This document shows, in pieces, positions 53,391 through 61,970 of a stretch of 62,166 nucleotides of DNA. Source of the DNA: Pseudarthrobacter sulfonivorans (lineage in GTDB: Bacteria > Actinomycetota > Actinomycetes > Actinomycetales > Micrococcaceae); NCBI RefSeq assembly GCF_014712225.1, contig NZ_JACXBW010000023.1, forward strand, positions 1 to 62,166, written 5' to 3'. A program made the position numbers and the translations under genes. Every line of letters begins with the position of its first letter. Position 1 is the stretch's first letter. The notes below the pieces were generated by a model. The model was given only the letters and a program-made list of their open reading frames with translations, did no database searches and had not been told where the DNA came from.

Positions 53391-54404
53391 CTACTCCTTT
53401 CCGATGGTGACCACGCGGCCGGACCTGGCGGATTCATCGGCGGCGTTGGCCAGGACGAGGGCCATTACGCCGTCGTCAAAGCCCGGGCTGCAGCTGGTTC
53501 CGCCGCGGATGGACTGGACGAAGCTGTCCAGCTCATTGCGGTAGGCCTGGCCGTAGCGTTCCAGGAAGAACGGCAGGTAGGCGTCGGACTCCTCGGTGCC
53601 TGCGGCGCTGTACTTGCGGACGGTGGTGGGGGCCATGTTGCCGGCGGTCAGCAGGCCTTCGCTGCCGAAGGCTTCCAGCCGCTGGTCATGGCCGTAGGCG
53701 CTGTGGCGGGAATTGATGATGGTGATCTGCTCCCCGCCGCGTCCGCGCAGGTTGATGACCACCGAGTCGAAGTCGCCGGCCTCTTCGATGTAGTCGCAGA
53801 ACAGGTTCGAACCGGTGGCGGAGACTTCGATGATGTCCGGGACGAAGAACCGGGCCATGTCCAGGTCGTGGATGCTCTGGTCCCGGAAGATTCCGCCGGA
53901 GGTTTCGATGTACGCCTTCGGCGCGGGGGCGGGGTCGCGGCTGATGATGGTCAGCTGCTCCAGGCGCCCGATTTCGCCGGCCTCAACCCGTGCGCGGAGC
54001 GAGGCGAAGTTCGGGTCGAAGCGGCGGTTGAAGCCGAGCATCAGCGGGCTGCTGGTGCCGCGGAGCTGATCACGGCATTCGCGGACCCGGTCGATGTCCA
54101 GGTCGATCGGCTTTTCGCACAGGGCGGCGACGCCGGCGGCGGCGGCCCGGGCGATCAGGTCAACGTGGGTGCTGGTGGGCGAGCCGATGATGACGGCGTC
54201 CAGGTCGGCGTTGGCGAAAACCTCATCGGCGGTTTCGACGGCCTGGGCTCCGGTGGTGGCGGCGAGGTCCTGCGCGCCCTTGATGAACGGGTCAGCGATC
54301 CAGGCCAGTTCCAGGTCGGGGTGGTCGGCGATGTTCCGGGCGTGGACCTGGCCGATGCGGCCGGATCCGAAGAGTGCAACCTTGAGGGGTCGGTCACTGG
54401 ACAT
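53391..54404 (-). CDS. iolG: Inositol 2-dehydrogenase
   Basis: A 337-residue Gfo/Idh/MocA enzyme. The Rossmann start is KVALFGSGRIGQVHARNIAD; the CEKPIDLD motif near residue 95 carries the catalytic Lys; MLGFNRRFDPNFASL and RDQSIHDLDMARFF fit IolG, including the His-Asp pair. It oxidises myo-inositol to 2-keto-myo-inositol with NAD. GGAAAGGACCCTC lies upstream of its ATG. A hairpin lies between it and the preceding dehydrogenase gene. Confidence 0.9.
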   Translation of the reverse strand: MSSDRPLKVALFGSGRIGQVHARNIADHPDLELAWIADPFIKGAQDLAATTGAQAVETADEVFANADLDAVIIGSPTSTHVDLIARAAAAGVAALCEKPIDLDIDRVRECRDQLRGTSSPLMLGFNRRFDPNFASLRARVEAGEIGRLEQLTIISRDPAPAPKAYIETSGGIFRDQSIHDLDMARFFVPDIIEVSATGSNLFCDYIEEAGDFDSVVINLRGRGGEQITIINSRHSAYGHDQRLEAFGSEGLLTAGNMAPTTVRKYSAAGTEESDAYLPFFLERYGQAYRNELDSFVQSIRGGTSCSPGFDDGVMALVLANAADESARSGRVVTIGKE

Positions 54405-54426
54405 GGGTGAGGGTCCTTTCCTGTTT

Positions 54427-54453
54427 GCCGCCGGCGGCTGATCCGCCGGCGGC
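54427..54453. terminator. Intra-operon hairpin upstream of iolG
   Basis: A perfect 11-bp stem (GCCGCCGGCGG / CCGCCGGCGGC) with a CTGAT loop in the 84-bp gap before iolG. It may end or attenuate the upstream transcript, or protect the iolG message. Confidence 0.55.
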
Positions 54454-54488
54454 TGCGTGGGCCTGATGGGGTGTGGTGGGGCTGTTCG

Positions 54489-55427
54489 TCACGGGGCCGC
54501 CACGGCCGCCGGGACGCGTCCGGCCAGGACATCCACGGCGCCTTTGGCGGCGTCGCGGACCGTGTGGGCCATTCCCTGGCGGGTGAACCCCATCAGGTGG
54601 GGCGTCAGCACGACGTTCCCGTGATCAAAGAGGACATGGTGGGCCGGTGGTTCGGGATCGTAGACATCCAGTCCGAGGCCGCCCAGCTGCCCGGAGAGTA
54701 GGGCCTCATGCGCGGCGTCCAGGTCCACGAGCCCGCCCCGGCTGCAGTTGACGAGCACCGCTCCGGCGGGCATCACGGCGAGCCGTTCGGCGTTGATGAG
54801 GTTGTGGTTTTCCGGCGTCAAAGGCACGTGCAGCGTGACGAAGTCGCTGCGGCGCAGCAGTTCCTCGACAGTTTCGCAGCGGATGCCGGCAGGGACGTCC
54901 GCAAACGGATCAAAGGCCAGGACCTTGAGGTCGAAGGCCTCCGCGATCCGGGCCACGCGGCGCCCGATGCGCCCGTAACCGATGATGCCCAGGGTGAAGC
55001 CCTCCAGGTCACCGACGGCCACCCCGGACCGCTCGTCCCAGCGGCCGTCCCGGACCAGCGCCGTCAGCGTCGAGAGCTTCTTGACCAGTGCCAGCAGGTG
55101 GGAGAACACGCCTTCGGCGACGGACGCCGTATTGCTGCCGGGTGTGATGACCACGGGGATGCCGCGGCGGTTCGCCTCCGCGACGTCCACGAGGTCGGTG
55201 CCGACGCCGGTCCGGGCGATGACCTTCAGGGCGGGCATCCGGTCCAGGAGTTCACGGTCCACGCGGTAGGCGGCGCGGACAATGGCGGCATCGGCCCGGG
55301 CGAGGTCCGCGTCGGTGGGATTGTGGATGATTTGCTGGTGCGGAGCCAGTTCAGGTTCCACCAGGCCGGCCTCGACGCTGCCAAGAGCTACGACTATTTG
55401 GGGTGTGCTTAGAGAAGCCATCGTCAT
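54489..55427 (-). CDS. D-2-hydroxyacid dehydrogenase family protein
   Basis: A 312-residue NAD-dependent enzyme like phosphoglycerate dehydrogenase. The NAD loop is GIIGYGRIGRRVARI near residue 148; the substrate Arg lies in LVNCSRGGLVD and the acid-base His in LTPHLMGFT near 285. The substrate is a 2-hydroxy or 2-keto acid. Its presence in the inositol operon next to an HpcH/HpaI aldolase, whose products are 2-keto acids, suggests they work together. Confidence 0.87.
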   Translation of the reverse strand: MTMASLSTPQIVVALGSVEAGLVEPELAPHQQIIHNPTDADLARADAAIVRAAYRVDRELLDRMPALKVIARTGVGTDLVDVAEANRRGIPVVITPGSNTASVAEGVFSHLLALVKKLSTLTALVRDGRWDERSGVAVGDLEGFTLGIIGYGRIGRRVARIAEAFDLKVLAFDPFADVPAGIRCETVEELLRRSDFVTLHVPLTPENHNLINAERLAVMPAGAVLVNCSRGGLVDLDAAHEALLSGQLGGLGLDVYDPEPPAHHVLFDHGNVVLTPHLMGFTRQGMAHTVRDAAKGAVDVLAGRVPAAVAAP

Positions 55428-55498
55428 CCTTGATGATGTGGGGGTGCACTCCCGGGAAGGCTTGGGAAAGCCCGCGGGGTGACGGTATGGGTGGGAGG

Positions 55499-56524
55499 TT
55501 AGAGGCCGAGCAGGCTGGACTTGCGGATGACCAGTTGCGGGACGATCGGCTGATGGACGAAGCCGCCGTCAAAGTCACGGTCCTGGATGCGCTGCAGGAG
55601 CGTTTTCGCCCCGAAGACGCCGATGCCGGAGCTGTCCGGGTCCACGGTGGTCAGTCCCAGGCGCGGCATGGCGCCCAGTGCGATGTTGTCGTATCCCGTA
55701 ATGGCGACTTCGATGCCGCGTTCATCGGCAGCAGTCATGGCGCCGAAGGCGGCGAGGTCGTTGATGCACGCCAGCGCCGTGGGGCGCTGGTGCCTGGACC
55801 GCGAGGAACCCAGCGCCCGCTGGGCGGCGACGTAGCCGGACTCCTGGAAGAAGTCGGCGTCAACCACGTGGATGTGGCGGGCCAGCCCGTGTTCTTCCAT
55901 CGCGGCCGAATATCCGTCCACGCGTGCCCGGCCCACCGAGCCGCCCAGCCCGCCCAGGTGCGCGATGTTCTCGTGCCCCTGGGCGATCAGGTGCTCAACA
56001 ACCATGCTCATGCCGAGGGCATCGTCACTGCGGACCACGTCTGCGGTGTCAATGTAGTCCGGTCCGCCGCCGGCGAAGACCACGGCCCCGCCGGAAACGG
56101 CGCGGTTGAACGGCGCCTTGTCGGGCACCGTTCCCACTACGAGCAGGCCTGCGACGCGCAGGTCCCGGAAGGCCTGGAGGATGGACTGGTCCACTCCCCT
56201 GCCGGCCGCCGTGACCGCACTGAAGAGGACGGTGTGTCCTGCCTCTTCCAGGACGGTCCGGGCGGCGTCGGCCACGTCAAACGCCCACGGGTTGTGCATG
56301 TCGCTGACCAGCACGCCGATGGTTCCGTTGTCGCGTGTTGCCAGGGACCGGGCTGCGAGGTTCAACTCATAGCCCATTTCCTCAACAACTTCGAGCACCC
56401 GCTTACGGCGTTCGTCACTGACGCGCGGTGAGTCGCGCAGGACGAGGGAGACCAAGGACTTGGAGACGCCGGCGCGTTCGGCCACGTCCTTGATCGTGGG
56501 CCGACGGGCGGATGCGGTGGTCAT
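55499..56524 (-). CDS. LacI family transcriptional regulator (iol operon)
   Basis: A 341-residue LacI-type repressor. The HTH starts at about residue 9 (TIKDVAERAGVSKSLVSLVL), the hinge is ELNLAARSLATRDNG and the ligand domain ends LGLTTVDPDSSGIGVFGAKT. It sits in the middle of the inositol operon, 2 bp after the upstream Gfo/Idh gene and on the same strand, so it is expressed with the enzymes and probably represses them. I did not find a clear operator for it inside the window. Confidence 0.88.
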   Translation of the reverse strand: MTTASARRPTIKDVAERAGVSKSLVSLVLRDSPRVSDERRKRVLEVVEEMGYELNLAARSLATRDNGTIGVLVSDMHNPWAFDVADAARTVLEEAGHTVLFSAVTAAGRGVDQSILQAFRDLRVAGLLVVGTVPDKAPFNRAVSGGAVVFAGGGPDYIDTADVVRSDDALGMSMVVEHLIAQGHENIAHLGGLGGSVGRARVDGYSAAMEEHGLARHIHVVDADFFQESGYVAAQRALGSSRSRHQRPTALACINDLAAFGAMTAADERGIEVAITGYDNIALGAMPRLGLTTVDPDSSGIGVFGAKTLLQRIQDRDFDGGFVHQPIVPQLVIRKSSLLGL

Positions 56525-56526
56525 CG

Positions 56527-57738
56527 CTAGACCCGCGCTGCCGTGGTGCCCTGGATTTCCTCAATCTTCTGCCACTGGCCGGAGAGTGAGGATGCTTCGG
56601 CAGCGCTGACGATCGCGGCAGCCGAGGCGGCATCGTGGATGTTGGAGTTTTCCTGGGCTCCGCCGGCGACGGCGACGAGGAACTTCTTCGCCTCGATCAC
56701 CTTGAGGTCGTCAAAACCCATGCTGTTGCCGGGTCCGGGCTGGAAGTAGGCGTAGTCGCCGTGGCGCGGGCTGGCGTTCACCGTGGTGTAGCCCTGCTCG
56801 TCGTTGTTGCGTCCCAGGCAGACCTTGAGTTCGTTCATGCGCTCAAAGTCCCACTTGAGGGAGCCTTCGGTGCCGTAAACCTCAATCTGGTAACCGCACT
56901 CGGGGCCGACGGCGACGCGGGACGATTCGATGGTGCCGACGGCGCCTGCGCCGACTGCGGACGGGCCGAAGCGGACCAGCGCTGCAGCGTAGTCTTCATT
57001 CTCGACCTCCCCCATCTCACCGTTCTCGATCACCGCGAAGTGCGTGCCGGATCCCATGGCCAGTTTGGGCCGCTGCGTGTAGACGGTGCTGGTCAGCGCA
57101 GTGACCTCGGCGATGGGTCCGACTACATACTGGCACAGGTCGGTGGCGTGGCTGAACAGGTCGGCCAGCACGCCGGTCCCGGCGAGTTTCCGGTCGAAGC
57201 GCCAGGACAGGGCGCCGTTGGGCTCGGAGGCGTAGCCGGAGAAGAAAACGGCACGGACGTTGGTGATCCGGCCCAGGCGGCCGTCCGCAATCAGTTTCCG
57301 TGCGTGCTCCACTGCCGGAGCGTGGCGGTAGTTGTAGCCGATGGAAGTTACGACGCCGGCATCCACTGCGGCTTCCTGCACGGCGGCGGTTTCCTGGTAC
57401 CCGCGTCCAACAGGCTTTTCGATCCAGAAATGCTTTCCTGCCCTGGCAGTTGCGATGCCGATTTCAGCGTGGAGAAAGTTGGGGGCGCAGATGGAGACGA
57501 CATCCACGTCCGGGTGGTTCAGGACATCGTTGTAGTCGGTGGTGCCTTCGGCGAAGCCCAGGACGTCGCGGGCATAGTCCACGCGGCCGGGCGCCGTGTC
57601 GGCGGCGATGACGAGCTTGGTCTTCAGGCCAAGCTCCGGGTAGGCGTACGGGACGGTCTGGTAGGCCCGGGAGTGGAGCTTTCCCATCCAGCCGACGCTG
57701 ATGAGACCGACGCCGATGGTGCGAGATTCTGCGTTCAC
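56527..57738 (-). CDS. Gfo/Idh/MocA family oxidoreductase, long form
   Basis: A 403-residue dehydrogenase, longer than iolG. The Rossmann domain has GLISVGWMGKLHSRAYQTVP and the Lys-bearing motif reads WIEKPVGRGYQETA. NYRHAPAVEHARKLI and FSHATDLCQYVVG are typical of the IolW/IolX-like and 1,5-anhydro-sugar branches. It probably handles scyllo-inositol, an inositol derivative or a related sugar. It is followed by the LacI gene after 2 bp. Confidence 0.86.
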   Translation of the reverse strand: MNAESRTIGVGLISVGWMGKLHSRAYQTVPYAYPELGLKTKLVIAADTAPGRVDYARDVLGFAEGTTDYNDVLNHPDVDVVSICAPNFLHAEIGIATARAGKHFWIEKPVGRGYQETAAVQEAAVDAGVVTSIGYNYRHAPAVEHARKLIADGRLGRITNVRAVFFSGYASEPNGALSWRFDRKLAGTGVLADLFSHATDLCQYVVGPIAEVTALTSTVYTQRPKLAMGSGTHFAVIENGEMGEVENEDYAAALVRFGPSAVGAGAVGTIESSRVAVGPECGYQIEVYGTEGSLKWDFERMNELKVCLGRNNDEQGYTTVNASPRHGDYAYFQPGPGNSMGFDDLKVIEAKKFLVAVAGGAQENSNIHDAASAAAIVSAAEASSLSGQWQKIEEIQGTTAARV

Positions 57739-57763
57739 GTTCTTGCTTTCCTTTGGTTGTTAG

Positions 57764-58537
57764 TCAGTTGCGGGCGGTGTCGAAGGCGTCGCGGTACGCC
57801 GTCGCCATGATGGTGGAGTCCGAGCCGATGGCCACGAACCGGAAGCCCTGGCGGACATATTTGGCGGCTCCCATGCCGTCCACGGCAAGTATTCCGGCGG
57901 CCTTGTTGTGCAGCTGGGCCGCGGCCACGACGCGCTGCAGGGCCTCCTGGAAGACGTTGCTGTCCAGCTGGAGCGGGACCCCGAGGGCGTAGGAAAGATC
58001 CAGCGGCCCGACAAAGATCACGTCGACGCCGTCCTGGGCGGCGATGTCTTCGACGGACTCCAGCGCCTCGAGGGTTTCGATCTGGATGACGCCGAGGGTT
58101 TCCTGGTCCGGTTCGGTGAGGGTCCGGCGGTCCATGCCCCAGCGGCAGGAGCGGTTGTAGGTGGCCACGCCGCGGTCGCCACGGGGCGGATACAGCATGT
58201 GTTTCACCGATTCGGCGGCCTGATCCACGGTGTTCAGCCGCGGAACCATGATCCCGGCGGCGCCCTGGTCCAGGACCCGGCCAATGCGGATGCGGTCTCC
58301 GGATTCGACCCGGACGATGGTGGGGACGCCGTAGCTGCCGGCGGCAATGACGCCGTCGCGTACCGCGTCCTCGCCGCCGGAGCCGTGTTCGAGGTCGATC
58401 AGGATCCAGTCGGCGCCGGCTGCCGCGCAGACCTCGGCCGCCGTCGCCGATGACATGCCTACGAACGTGCCGATGGTGGTGTCGCCGTCGGCAAGGCGCC
58501 GGCGGAGCTGGCCTGCATCCAATGGTCCGTGGCTCAT
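57764..58537 (-). CDS. HpcH/HpaI family aldolase
   Basis: A 257-residue class II pyruvate aldolase. WILIDLEHGSGGEDAV near residue 43 carries a metal-ligand-type Glu, IMVPRLNTVDQA follows, and DVIFVGPLDLSYALGVP holds the second metal site. Enzymes of this family cleave 2-keto-3-deoxy acids to pyruvate and an aldehyde. The start at 58537 overlaps the iolD stop (ATGA); the longer open frame lies in iolD. In classical inositol breakdown the aldolase is IolJ, from another family, so this gene marks a variant or added branch. Confidence 0.9.
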   Translation of the reverse strand: MSHGPLDAGQLRRRLADGDTTIGTFVGMSSATAAEVCAAAGADWILIDLEHGSGGEDAVRDGVIAAGSYGVPTIVRVESGDRIRIGRVLDQGAAGIMVPRLNTVDQAAESVKHMLYPPRGDRGVATYNRSCRWGMDRRTLTEPDQETLGVIQIETLEALESVEDIAAQDGVDVIFVGPLDLSYALGVPLQLDSNVFQEALQRVVAAAQLHNKAAGILAVDGMGAAKYVRQGFRFVAIGSDSTIMATAYRDAFDTARN

Positions 58538-60483
58538 CCGAACCACCGCTGGCTGCCGCGTGCCTTCTCGTAGTCGGTGCGGAGCGTGCGGACCCATTCC
58601 TGGCCGGAAACTTCCGCCGGGGCAACGTCCCACCAGACGTCGCCGCCGGGCAGGTCAACGTGGGGCACCGTGGGTACCACGATGACCACCGGGCCCTGGG
58701 TGTCCCTGGTCGAGGACAGTGCCTCCCGGACCTCGGCTGCGGTAGTGGCGCGGATGGCCAGTGCACCGAGGCCTTCGGCGATCTGCCGCAGGTCCACCTT
58801 GAGGTAGTCGCCGTCGAGCCGGGCCTTGGGGGCGTCGGCAGCTGCGACGCTGCCGCCGCTGGTGCGGTAGCGGAACTCGTTGCCGAATTCCTTGCCGGTG
58901 CGGTTCATCTGCAGGCGGTGGATGACCTGGTAGCCGTGGTTTTCGGAGACGATGATGGTTACGTTGAGCCCTTCCTGCGCCGCGGTGAGGATCTCCGTGG
59001 GTGCCATCAGGAACGTACCGTCGCCGATGAACGTGACCACGCGGTTGTCGTTGTTGCCTTCCGCCAGCCGGACGCCCATGCCTGCGGCGATTTCGTAGCC
59101 CATGCAGGAGAAACCGAATTCCAGGTGGCAGTTGCGGTTGCCCGTGGCGTCCCAGACCTTCTGCAGGTCGCCGGGAGCCCCGCCCGCAGCGGCGATGACC
59201 GTGTCGCCGGAGCGTGCGTGCTCCTGCATCAGCCCGATCAGCTGCGGCTGGGTGAGGACGGCCTCGGTGACGGGCGCGTCCGGGTGGTCTGCAGGGTTGT
59301 AGGCGGTGTCCGCGTCGAGCCATTTGGTCCGGATGGGGGCCCAGCCGGCCTTCTCGGACTGGACCGTGTCCTGCCAGGCTTCGCTGGTGCTGTGGCCTTC
59401 CAGTGCCTGGGCCAGGGCTTCGAGCCCGAGCCGGGCGTCGGCGAGGATCCCGGTGGCACCCTGTTTGCGGGTATCGGCGTCCACGATGTTCAGGGACGCG
59501 AACCGGACGTCCGGGTTCTCGAAGATGGACTGTGAGCCGGTGGCGAAGTCCGTGAGCCGGGTGCCGACGTTCAGGACCAGGTCGGCCTGCTTGACGAGGG
59601 TGTTGGAGGCAAAGTTGCCTTCCAGGCCCACGCCGCCCACCTGCCACCATTCGTCCTTGGTCACGGCGCCCTTGCCGCCGAAGGTCTCCACCACGGGAAT
59701 TCCCACCTGGCCGGCCAGCGCTTCAAGTGCAGCGTGGGCGTCCGAGTAGTGGATGCCGCCGCCGGCGATGATCACCGGACGTTCGGCCGCGCGGATGAGC
59801 CGGGCGACGTCGTCGACCTCTTCGGGATCCGGCAGCGGCCGGCGGATCTTCCAGTCGCGCGGTTCGAAGAATTCGGCCGGGAAGTCGTAGGCGTGGGACT
59901 GCACGTCCTGGGGCAGCGAAATGACCACGGCGCCGGTATCGGTGGGGCTGGTCAGCACGCGCATGGCCTGCGGCAGGGCGGTCAGGAGCTGCTCCGGGCG
60001 GTTGATCCGGTCGAAGAAGCGGGAGACGGGCCGGAACGCGTCGTTGACCGTCGCATCAGCCTCGATGGGGTGCTCAAGCTGCTGCAGGACCGGGCCCTGA
60101 TGCCGTGTTGCGTAGGTGTCTCCGGGCAGGAGGAGCAGCGGAAGCCTGTTCACCGTTGCCAGCCCGGCGGCGGTGACAAGGTTCAGGGCGCCCGGGCCAA
60201 TGGATGCGGTCACGGCGAGGACGGCCTGGCGCCGGCTCGCCTTGGCAAACGCCGTCGAAATGTGGGCCATGTACTGCTCGTGGCGGCCCTGGATGAACGG
60301 CATGTCGTCGGCCAGTTCGTCGAAGGCCTGGCCGAGGCCGGCCACGTTGCCGTGTCCGAAGATTCCCAGCGCGGCGGGGACCAGGCGGCGCCGGACGCCG
60401 TCCGCAACGGAGTGCTGGACCGACAGGTATTTGATGACGGCTTGGGCTGTGGTGAGCCTGATGGTCTGTGAGTTAGTGGTCAT
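58534..60483 (-). CDS. iolD: 3D-(3,5/4)-trihydroxycyclohexane-1,2-dione hydrolase
   Basis: A 649-residue TPP-dependent hydrolase that opens the inositol ring to 5-deoxyglucuronate. The cofactor-activating Glu is in QGRHEQYMAHISTAFAKA near residue 68. The TPP/Mg motif is FIGDGTFLMAPTEIL...VSENHGY near 490-520, and CMGYEIAAGMGVRLAEG precedes it. The length and the C-terminal tail (GGDVWWDVAPAEVSG) are characteristic of IolD and separate it from acetolactate synthases. It overlaps the aldolase gene. Confidence 0.95.
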   Translation of the reverse strand: MTTNSQTIRLTTAQAVIKYLSVQHSVADGVRRRLVPAALGIFGHGNVAGLGQAFDELADDMPFIQGRHEQYMAHISTAFAKASRRQAVLAVTASIGPGALNLVTAAGLATVNRLPLLLLPGDTYATRHQGPVLQQLEHPIEADATVNDAFRPVSRFFDRINRPEQLLTALPQAMRVLTSPTDTGAVVISLPQDVQSHAYDFPAEFFEPRDWKIRRPLPDPEEVDDVARLIRAAERPVIIAGGGIHYSDAHAALEALAGQVGIPVVETFGGKGAVTKDEWWQVGGVGLEGNFASNTLVKQADLVLNVGTRLTDFATGSQSIFENPDVRFASLNIVDADTRKQGATGILADARLGLEALAQALEGHSTSEAWQDTVQSEKAGWAPIRTKWLDADTAYNPADHPDAPVTEAVLTQPQLIGLMQEHARSGDTVIAAAGGAPGDLQKVWDATGNRNCHLEFGFSCMGYEIAAGMGVRLAEGNNDNRVVTFIGDGTFLMAPTEILTAAQEGLNVTIIVSENHGYQVIHRLQMNRTGKEFGNEFRYRTSGGSVAAADAPKARLDGDYLKVDLRQIAEGLGALAIRATTAAEVREALSSTRDTQGPVVIVVPTVPHVDLPGGDVWWDVAPAEVSGQEWVRTLRTDYEKARGSQRWFG

Positions 60484-60508
60484 TGCCTTATTCCAAGTTG
60501 GTGGTGGG

Positions 60509-61939
60509 TTACCAGGGGCGTCCGTGCAGGATGACCGTTTTTTCTTCGGTCATTTCATTCACTGCGGAGCGGACGCCTTCCTTGCCGATGCCGCTGCCTT
60601 TGAGCCCTCCGTAGGGCATCAGGTCGGCCCGCCACAGGGGCGTCCAGTTGATGTGGATGTTGCCGGCGTCGATCTGGCGCATGGCCCGGATGCTGCCGGA
60701 GACATCGCTTGTGAAGATCCCGGCGCCGAGCCCGTAATCGTTGTCGTTGGCCATGGCGATCGCTGATTCGATGTCCGTCGCGGAGGAAACCGCGACGGCG
60801 GGTCCGAACAGTTCGTTGCGGCTGAGCGGGGAGCGGGGGTCGACGCCGGCAACAACCGCCGGGGTGACCACGGCGCCGTCGCGGTCGCCGCCGGTGAGCA
60901 CTTTGGCGCCGGAGTGCCCGGCCTCGCGGATCGAAGTGTGGACCCGGATCGCTTCCTCTTCGGAGATCAGTGACCCGAGCCGGGTGTCGGCTTCCTTCGG
61001 GTTGCCCACAGCGATGGCCTCCACCTTGGGCACCAGCGCGTCCAGGAAGTCCGCCTCGACGCGGCGGTCCACGATGACCCGCTGCACCGAGATGCAGACC
61101 TGGCCGGAGTTGATGAAGCCGCCTGCGGCGACGGCGCTGGAAGCCAGTTCCAGGTCGGCGTCCGGGAGGATGATCACGGGGCATGAGGCGCCGAGCTCCA
61201 GGGACAGTTTCTTCACCCCGGCGATCGAGCTGATCCGGGTGCCCGTGGCGGTGGACCCGGTGAAGGAGACCTTCCGCACCCGGGGATCGGTGACGAGCAC
61301 ATCCCCCAGGGTGCTGCCGGGGCCGGTCAGCACGGACAGCGCCTCCGCCGGCAGGCCGGCGTCGACGAAGCACTGCGCCAGTTTCAGCGCCGTCAGCGGC
61401 GTGGCACGGGCAGGCTTCAGCACGACGGCGTTGCCGGCTGCCAGCGCCGGTGCGATTTTGTGCAGCACCAGCAGGGCGGGGTAGTTGAACGGCGTGATGG
61501 CCACAACGATGCCCACAGGCTGCCGCAGGGTGAAGCCGATCTTGTCCTGTCCGGTCCCCGCGTTGGCATCCAGCGGAAGAGTGGAGCCGTACAACTGGCT
61601 TCCCTCGTAGGCGGCAAGGCGGATGATGTTGCCTGACCTGCTGGCTTCACCCCGGGCTTCCGTGATCGGCTTCCCGGTTTCGGCGCTGATGGTCTGGGCG
61701 ATGTCCTCGGCGCGCTCATCAGCCAGGGCAGCCGCGCGGAGGAGGATGTCCACCCGCTCGTGCGCCGGCGTGGACCTCTGCAGGTGGGCGCCGATCTCGG
61801 CCCGGTCCAGGGCGGCGTGGGCGTCCTGGACCGTGGCGACGGGAACCGTGTCAATGATCCGGCCGTCGAAGGGTGACCGGACGTCCTCGGTCCTGCCGTC
61901 GGCGGCACCGCGCCAGGTTCCGGCGATTAGCATGTGCAT
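60509..61939 (-). CDS. NAD(P)-dependent aldehyde dehydrogenase
   Basis: A 476-residue aldehyde dehydrogenase. The cofactor site includes TPFNYPALLVLHKIAPALAA; the general-base Glu is in LSLELGASCPVI near residue 240 and the catalytic Cys in NSGQVCISVQR near 276. The short length and GSGIGKEGVRSAVNEMTEEK resemble lactaldehyde, phosphonoacetaldehyde or glyceraldehyde-3-phosphate dehydrogenases of the non-phosphorylating group. In this operon it may oxidise the aldehyde released by the HpcH/HpaI aldolase. Confidence 0.88.
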   Translation of the reverse strand: MHMLIAGTWRGAADGRTEDVRSPFDGRIIDTVPVATVQDAHAALDRAEIGAHLQRSTPAHERVDILLRAAALADERAEDIAQTISAETGKPITEARGEASRSGNIIRLAAYEGSQLYGSTLPLDANAGTGQDKIGFTLRQPVGIVVAITPFNYPALLVLHKIAPALAAGNAVVLKPARATPLTALKLAQCFVDAGLPAEALSVLTGPGSTLGDVLVTDPRVRKVSFTGSTATGTRISSIAGVKKLSLELGASCPVIILPDADLELASSAVAAGGFINSGQVCISVQRVIVDRRVEADFLDALVPKVEAIAVGNPKEADTRLGSLISEEEAIRVHTSIREAGHSGAKVLTGGDRDGAVVTPAVVAGVDPRSPLSRNELFGPAVAVSSATDIESAIAMANDNDYGLGAGIFTSDVSGSIRAMRQIDAGNIHINWTPLWRADLMPYGGLKGSGIGKEGVRSAVNEMTEEKTVILHGRPW

Positions 61940-61970
61940 GGTTGCTCCATCTGGTTGTAAACGTTCGCGC

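Noticed and set aside
53049..54410. 453-codon plus-strand ORF opposite iolG and SDR
   Set aside because: It lies antisense to two genes with clear catalytic motifs; its Gly/Ala/Asp-rich composition is typical of a shadow frame.
61956..61969. TGTAAACGTTCGCG as a possible LacI operator between the ABC and aldehyde dehydrogenase genes
   Set aside because: Only the central AACGTT is palindromic and it lies inside the operon; too weak to call.
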